A DNA stretch of 23,177 nt from DASWHR01 sp035541035 (lineage in GTDB: Bacteria > Actinomycetota > AC-67). A program made the position numbers and the translations under genes. Below are positions 22,344 through 23,177 of the stretch, in pieces (within the stretch, counting starts at the first letter, position 1; each line of letters starts with the position of its first letter). The stretch spans positions 1 to 23,177 of the forward strand of contig DATLFO010000015.1 of assembly GCA_035541035.1 (NCBI GenBank). The letters run 5' to 3'. The notes beneath the pieces are model-generated. The model searched no databases, was not told the DNA's origin, and saw nothing but the letters and a program-made list of their open reading frames with translations.

Positions 22344-22823
22344 ATGCGACGAAGCGATGTCCTGGACCCGGCGCCCCCGCGTCACGGCACCGACGGCGAG
22401 GGGCGCGGGGGCTGGTCGTGGCTGGTCACCGCCAAGGACCGCTTCGAGGCCGAGGTGCTGCGCGGCATGCTCGAAAACGCCGGCGTGCCGGTAATCCTGG
22501 ACGGCTTCGATCGCAGCCCGTTCGCCTGGATGTATCCCGCGGGCAACATGAACGTGCCGGTCCAGGTGCTCGTTCCGACCGGGCTGCTCGACGTCGCGCG
22601 GCTCGAGCTGATGGAGGCCGGGCTGGTCGGGGTGGACCGGCTCGCACCCGCTTCCGCGCAGGCCGCGGCGGCCGCCGGCCCGCCGGCGAGCTTGCTCCGC
22701 GACCGGACGCGCCCTTTGTGGCTGGTCGTGGCGGTGCTGACCGCGCTGGCGGTCGCCTTGTTCATCATCGTTGAGGTCGCCGGCTTCGCTCCCTGCGCAA
22801 CCAAGGTGTTCTGCATCAAATGA
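22344..22823 (+). CDS. DUF2007-domain protein with C-terminal membrane helix (159 aa)
   Basis: The segment at about residues 24-90 (WSWLVTAKDRFEAEVLRGMLENAGVPVIL, then VQVLVPTGLLDVARLELME) matches the DUF2007 putative signal-transducing fold, a small alpha/beta domain resembling GlnB. An Ala-rich linker and one transmembrane helix follow (about 125-147, LWLVVAVLTALAVALFIIVEVAG), with a short C-terminal tail containing two cysteines (PCATKVFC). It is probably anchored with the DUF2007 domain in the cytoplasm. The role is unknown. The start at 22344 is supported by the -10 at 22332. The stop overlaps the next gene by ATGA. Confidence 0.78.
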   Translation: MRRSDVLDPAPPRHGTDGEGRGGWSWLVTAKDRFEAEVLRGMLENAGVPVILDGFDRSPFAWMYPAGNMNVPVQVLVPTGLLDVARLELMEAGLVGVDRLAPASAQAAAAAGPPASLLRDRTRPLWLVVAVLTALAVALFIIVEVAGFAPCATKVFCIK

Positions 22824-23177
22824 GGCGAGTGCGGGCAACGGCCCGCCGTGCCGGAAGGGAGCGCGGTCGCGGCCGCGAACTCTCCGGCGTGATCGTCCCC
22901 CGTTCGGTGTCGCTGGCGCTCGCGGTCGTGCTCACGGCCGGTGTGCCCGCATCGGCTTCGCAGCGTCAGGTCACGGGGCGGGTCGAGATTCCGACATTCG
23001 GATCGCCCGCGCTGCCGCGGACCCTCTACGGCGCAACGCAATCGAACGGCCTCGTGGGCTGGGTCCTGCGGGTGACGCCGGGGCGTTCGTTCACGCTTTC
23101 GACCCAAGCGGCGCCCATGGGCGTGGAAGACTTCGACATCGCGTTCTACGCCTCGCTCGACTCGTCCGCGCCCCTGG
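22820..23177 (+). CDS. Secreted protein, 3' end beyond the window (at least 119 aa)
   Basis: The frame is open from ATG 22820 to the window edge, without a stop, and the start overlaps the DUF2007 stop by four bases. A basic N-terminal stretch (about 23 residues) precedes a clear signal peptide (SVSLALAVVLTAGVPASAS), with cleavage likely after ASA. The mature start (RQVTGRVEIPTFG, then LVGWVLRVTPGRSFTLSTQ and GVEDFDIAFYASLDSS) has a beta-rich character like pre-peptidase or lectin-like modules of secreted proteins. A later start (GTG at 22889) would shorten the basic region and give a more usual signal peptide. The function cannot be called from this fragment. Confidence 0.7.
   Translation, partial: MRRVRATARRAGRERGRGRELSGVIVPRSVSLALAVVLTAGVPASASQRQVTGRVEIPTFGSPALPRTLYGATQSNGLVGWVLRVTPGRSFTLSTQAAPMGVEDFDIAFYASLDSSAPL

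Noticed and set aside
1..23177. CRISPR array, insertion sequence, prophage or rRNA genes
   Set aside because: No regularly spaced repeats, transposase, integrase, phage structural genes or rRNA sequence were seen.

Overview
The window is high-GC bacterial DNA from an actinobacterium (Actinomycetota). The lineage call rests on several genes that are actinobacterial hallmarks: a WhiB1-type iron-sulfur regulator, a BldC-type small DNA-binding protein, the ClpS plus DUF2017 pair, a PdtaS-like histidine kinase, a SigR/RsrA-like redox sigma/anti-sigma pair, and small DUF5317, DUF3105 and DUF2007 proteins. Genes are tightly packed. Same-strand neighbours often share ATGA or GTGA stop/start overlaps, and convergent genes abut or overlap at their stop codons. 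Several starts sit 6 to 9 bases behind a TANNNT hexamer, which suggests leaderless mRNAs. The lack of strong synteny to a well-known genome suggests a little-studied, possibly uncultivated lineage.

Layout. 43-1943 (+): a DUF3179 lipoprotein, then an ECF sigma factor overlapping its zinc anti-sigma factor. 1954-5098 (-): a promoter, a structured leader of about 330 nt, a 34-residue secreted-peptide gene, an intact membrane HD-GYP c-di-GMP phosphodiesterase and a degenerate HD-GYP paralogue. 5265-7368: BldC, an unrecognised two-part protein, a stand-alone LuxR-type HTH protein and a DUF5317 membrane protein. 7462-11388 (+): enoyl-CoA hydratase, acyl-CoA carboxylase carboxyltransferase, DUF3105 lipoprotein, ClpS and DUF2017. 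11389-15255 (-): a 1288-residue secreted protein of about twelve Ig-like repeats behind a CopC-like domain. 15497-16494 (+): a 70-residue biotinyl carrier coupled to a crotonase that lacks both catalytic glutamates. 16491-19774: a P1-family peptidase, the PdtaS-like kinase, an alpha/beta hydrolase and a one-helix membrane protein. 19830-22192: WhiB1, a glycerophosphodiester phosphodiesterase, a diacylglycerol-kinase-like lipid kinase and a hidden SelW-like selenoprotein. 22344-23177 (+): a DUF2007 protein and a secreted protein cut by the window edge.

Two things stand out. First, complement(21959..22192) encodes a complete Rdx/SelW-family protein only if an in-frame UGA (codon 11, in a C-x-x-U redox motif) is read as selenocysteine. 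A stem-loop begins at that UGA, and the stop overlaps the start of the lipid kinase, so kinase translation may depend on selenocysteine readthrough. Second, the 4544-5098 region holds a tiny secreted peptide whose predicted mature form is SWLNASWLNPK, a tandem SWLN repeat written with different codons. It sits inside a long inverted repeat, behind a hairpin-rich leader, and directly upstream of two membrane-anchored HD-GYP proteins. This is a candidate peptide-signal to c-di-GMP module. I do not know it from the literature, and its function is inferred.
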